The position numbers and the translations under genes were made by a program. A DNA stretch of 6,860 nt from JANNSW01 sp031431235 (GTDB lineage Bacteria; Pseudomonadota; Alphaproteobacteria; Rhizobiales; Hyphomicrobiaceae), in assembly GCA_031431235.1 (NCBI GenBank), contig JANPDA010000468.1, positions 1-6,860 on the forward strand, read 5' to 3'. Positions 5,443 through 6,860 of this stretch are shown here, one piece after another (the first letter of the stretch is position 1; every line of letters begins with the position of its first letter). The notes under the pieces were generated by a model that saw only the letters and a program-made list of their open reading frames with translations, was not told the origin of the DNA and made no database searches.

Positions 5443-6723
5443 ATGAACATCCTCCTCATCGGCTCGGGCGGGCGTGAGCATGCGCTCGCTTGGGCATTGT
5501 CGGCGAGCCCACTGCTCACGCGGCTCACTTGCGCGCCGGGCAATGCCGGGATCGCCAAAATGGCCCACTGTGTCGCGCTCGACGTGACGGATCATGCGGC
5601 CGTCGTCGCCTTCTGCCGCTTGGAGACAATCGACCTCGTGATCGTCGGACCGGAAGCCCCCCTCGTTGCCGGGCTCGTCGACGACCTGGCGCGGGCCGGC
5701 ATCAAGGCCTTCGGGCCGATGAAAGCGGCGGCCCGGCTCGAAGGCTCCAAGGGCTACACCAAGGATCTGTGCACCGAGGCCGGCATTCCGACCGCCGCCT
5801 ATGGCCGTTTCACGGATCGGGCCGCCGCGCTCGACTATCTCCGCGCGCGAAAAGCCCCGATCGTCGTCAAGGCGGACGGTCTGGCCGCCGGCAAGGGTGT
5901 GACGGTCGCAACGACGTTGGCCGAGGCAGAAGCGGCCGTGGAGGCCTGCTTTGCCGGCAGTTTTGGAGCGGCCGGCGCCGAGGTGGTGATCGAAGAATTC
6001 CTGGAAGGCGAGGAGGCGAGCTTCTTTGCCCTGGTCGACGGCGAAACGGCATTGCCGCTCGCGACCGCCCAGGATCACAAGCGTGCCTTCGACGGCGACG
6101 TGGGCCCCAACACCGGCGGCATGGGGGCCTATTCGCCAGCGCCCGTGATGACCGCCGAGATGGTGCGCCGCACCATGGACGAGATCATCCTGCCGACGGT
6201 CGCCGCCATGCGGGCGCGCGGGACGCCCTTCAAGGGTGTGTTGTTCGCCGGTCTGATGATCACGCCGCAAGGGCCCAAGCTGATCGAGTACAATGTCCGC
6301 TTCGGCGATCCCGAGTGCCAGGTGTTGATGCTGCGCCTGAAGTCGGACCTGCTGCCGGCGCTGCTGGCGGCTTGCGACGGCGTGCTGAAGAGTTTCGACC
6401 TGAGATGGCACGAGGATGCGGCCTTGTGCGTCGTGATGGCGGCGAAGGGCTATCCGGGCGAGGTTGCGCGCGGGACGGAGATCCGCGGTCTCGACGCGGC
6501 GGCGCGGCTGGAGGGCGTCGAGATCTTCCATGCCGGCACCAAGGCCGCTGGTGACCGGATTGTCGCCAATGGCGGGCGTGTGCTCGGCGTGGCTGCGCGC
6601 GCCCCCAGCATTGCCCAAGCCCGCCAGCACGCCTACGCAGCTGTCGATCGGATCGACTGGCCAGACGGGTTCTGCCGGCGCGACATCGGCTGGCGGGCGC
6701 TGATGATGGAAGTGTACGAATGA
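5443..6723 (+). CDS. purD: Phosphoribosylamine--glycine ligase (GAR synthetase)
   Basis: PurD joins 5-phosphoribosylamine and glycine with ATP to make glycinamide ribonucleotide, the second step of cytosolic purine synthesis. The 426-residue protein has the normal length and all family landmarks. These are the N-terminal GSGGREHALAWAL (7-19), GPEAPLVAGL (69-78), LEGSKGYTKDL (99-109), the ATP-grasp segment VVKADGLAAGKGV (141-153), VIEEFLEGEEASF (182-194), QDHKRAFDGDVGPNTGGMGAY (210-230), and the signature NVRFGDPE (284-291). The C-terminal GARS domain starts near DAALCVVMAAKGYPGE (325-340). An in-frame ATG at 5422 would add seven residues (MAVQLPA) before the usual MNILLIGSGG start; 5443 is preferred on family alignment. 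Neither start has a visible Shine-Dalgarno. The stop overlaps the next gene's start in ATGA. Confidence 0.97.
   Translation: MNILLIGSGGREHALAWALSASPLLTRLTCAPGNAGIAKMAHCVALDVTDHAAVVAFCRLETIDLVIVGPEAPLVAGLVDDLARAGIKAFGPMKAAARLEGSKGYTKDLCTEAGIPTAAYGRFTDRAAALDYLRARKAPIVVKADGLAAGKGVTVATTLAEAEAAVEACFAGSFGAAGAEVVIEEFLEGEEASFFALVDGETALPLATAQDHKRAFDGDVGPNTGGMGAYSPAPVMTAEMVRRTMDEIILPTVAAMRARGTPFKGVLFAGLMITPQGPKLIEYNVRFGDPECQVLMLRLKSDLLPALLAACDGVLKSFDLRWHEDAALCVVMAAKGYPGEVARGTEIRGLDAAARLEGVEIFHAGTKAAGDRIVANGGRVLGVAARAPSIAQARQHAYAAVDRIDWPDGFCRRDIGWRALMMEVYE
6708..6712 (+). promoter_or_regulatory. Ribosome binding site for the gene after purD
   Basis: GGAAG lies 7 nt before the ATG at 6720, inside the last purD codons. 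Together with the ATGA stop/start overlap it supports a real, translationally coupled downstream gene. Confidence 0.5.
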
Positions 6724-6860
6724 TCCAGCTCCTCGCCTGGGTGCTCGCCTGCATCATCGGCTCGCTGTTGGGCTCGCTCGCCTCCGTCGCGCACGGGGGC
6801 TATGAGGTCGCGGGGCACCCGGTCGCCGTCACCTGGTTGCGCGATCACCTGACCTTCACG
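6720..6860 (+). CDS. Hypothetical small membrane protein, N-terminal 47 residues only (runs off the window)
   Basis: The frame stays open from the ATG at 6720 to the window edge, and the start overlaps the purD stop as ATGA with GGAAG 7 nt upstream. The first residues, MIQLLAWVLACIIGSLLGSL, form a hydrophobic helix with Gly-xxx-Gly spacing, ending near residue 22. After it comes a mixed, more polar stretch (AHGGYEVAGHPVAVTWLRDH). This suggests either a single-pass membrane anchor or an uncleaved signal sequence. I do not recognise the family and assign no function. Its coupling to purD suggests co-expression, but not necessarily a role in purine synthesis. The start and reading frame are moderately sure. 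Confidence 0.55.
   Translation, partial: MIQLLAWVLACIIGSLLGSLASVAHGGYEVAGHPVAVTWLRDHLTFT

Noticed and set aside
5434..6630. 398-codon minus-strand frame opposite purD
   Set aside because: It is the reverse complement of a full, motif-complete purD. Long antisense frames are common in GC-rich genes, and this one shows no family features.
1..6860. Defence island, CRISPR array, toxin-antitoxin pair, prophage or insertion sequence
   Set aside because: There is no spaced direct-repeat array, transposase, integrase, tRNA or terminal repeat pair. The helicase, NYN and UDG genes could tempt a defence reading, but each matches a chromosomal housekeeping or repair family with intact, ordinary context.

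Overview
The window is GC-rich chromosomal DNA that reads like an alphaproteobacterium, probably of the order Hyphomicrobiales (Bosea, Methylobacterium or Bradyrhizobium-like). This rests on base composition, protein character, the 'ligase-associated' helicase/PdeM pair, a Cys-rich family 5-like uracil-DNA glycosylase and a LabA-like NYN gene. The genus is an inference from memory of such genomes, not a measured result. No phage, insertion sequence, CRISPR array, tRNA or rRNA is seen. Almost all of the DNA is accounted for by seven genes.

Left block, minus strand, read from right to left. A LabA-like NYN-domain protein (4063-4719) is followed 5 bp later by an iron-sulfur uracil-DNA glycosylase (3392-4057). 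A 282-bp non-coding gap (3110-3391) then carries a long inverted repeat and two related small hairpins. After it come an Lhr-Core type DEXH helicase (566-3109) and the metallophosphoesterase/endonuclease PdeM (573 to beyond the left edge). The last two overlap by 8 bp, and a strong ribosome binding site for pdeM lies inside the helicase gene. These four genes form a nucleic-acid-processing neighbourhood: a probable RNase-fold protein, a base-excision glycosylase, a 3'-5' helicase and a DNA-processing phosphoesterase. The ATP-dependent ligase and SNM1-like exonuclease that normally complete the helicase/PdeM cluster are not upstream of the helicase here.

Right block, plus strand. After a 163-bp divergent intergenic region (4720-4882) come folK (4883-5392, folate synthesis), purD (5443-6723, purine synthesis) and the first 47 codons of an unrecognised small membrane protein (6720 to beyond the right edge). 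The last start codon overlaps the purD stop as ATGA. folK and purD are housekeeping genes of one-carbon and purine metabolism.

Every recognisable protein belongs to a known family, and I see no clearly new system. The most interesting points are an Lhr-Core helicase lying near a stand-alone uracil-DNA glycosylase, the apparent break-up of the usual four-gene ligase-associated cluster, and the structured repeat that separates the two halves of the minus-strand block.
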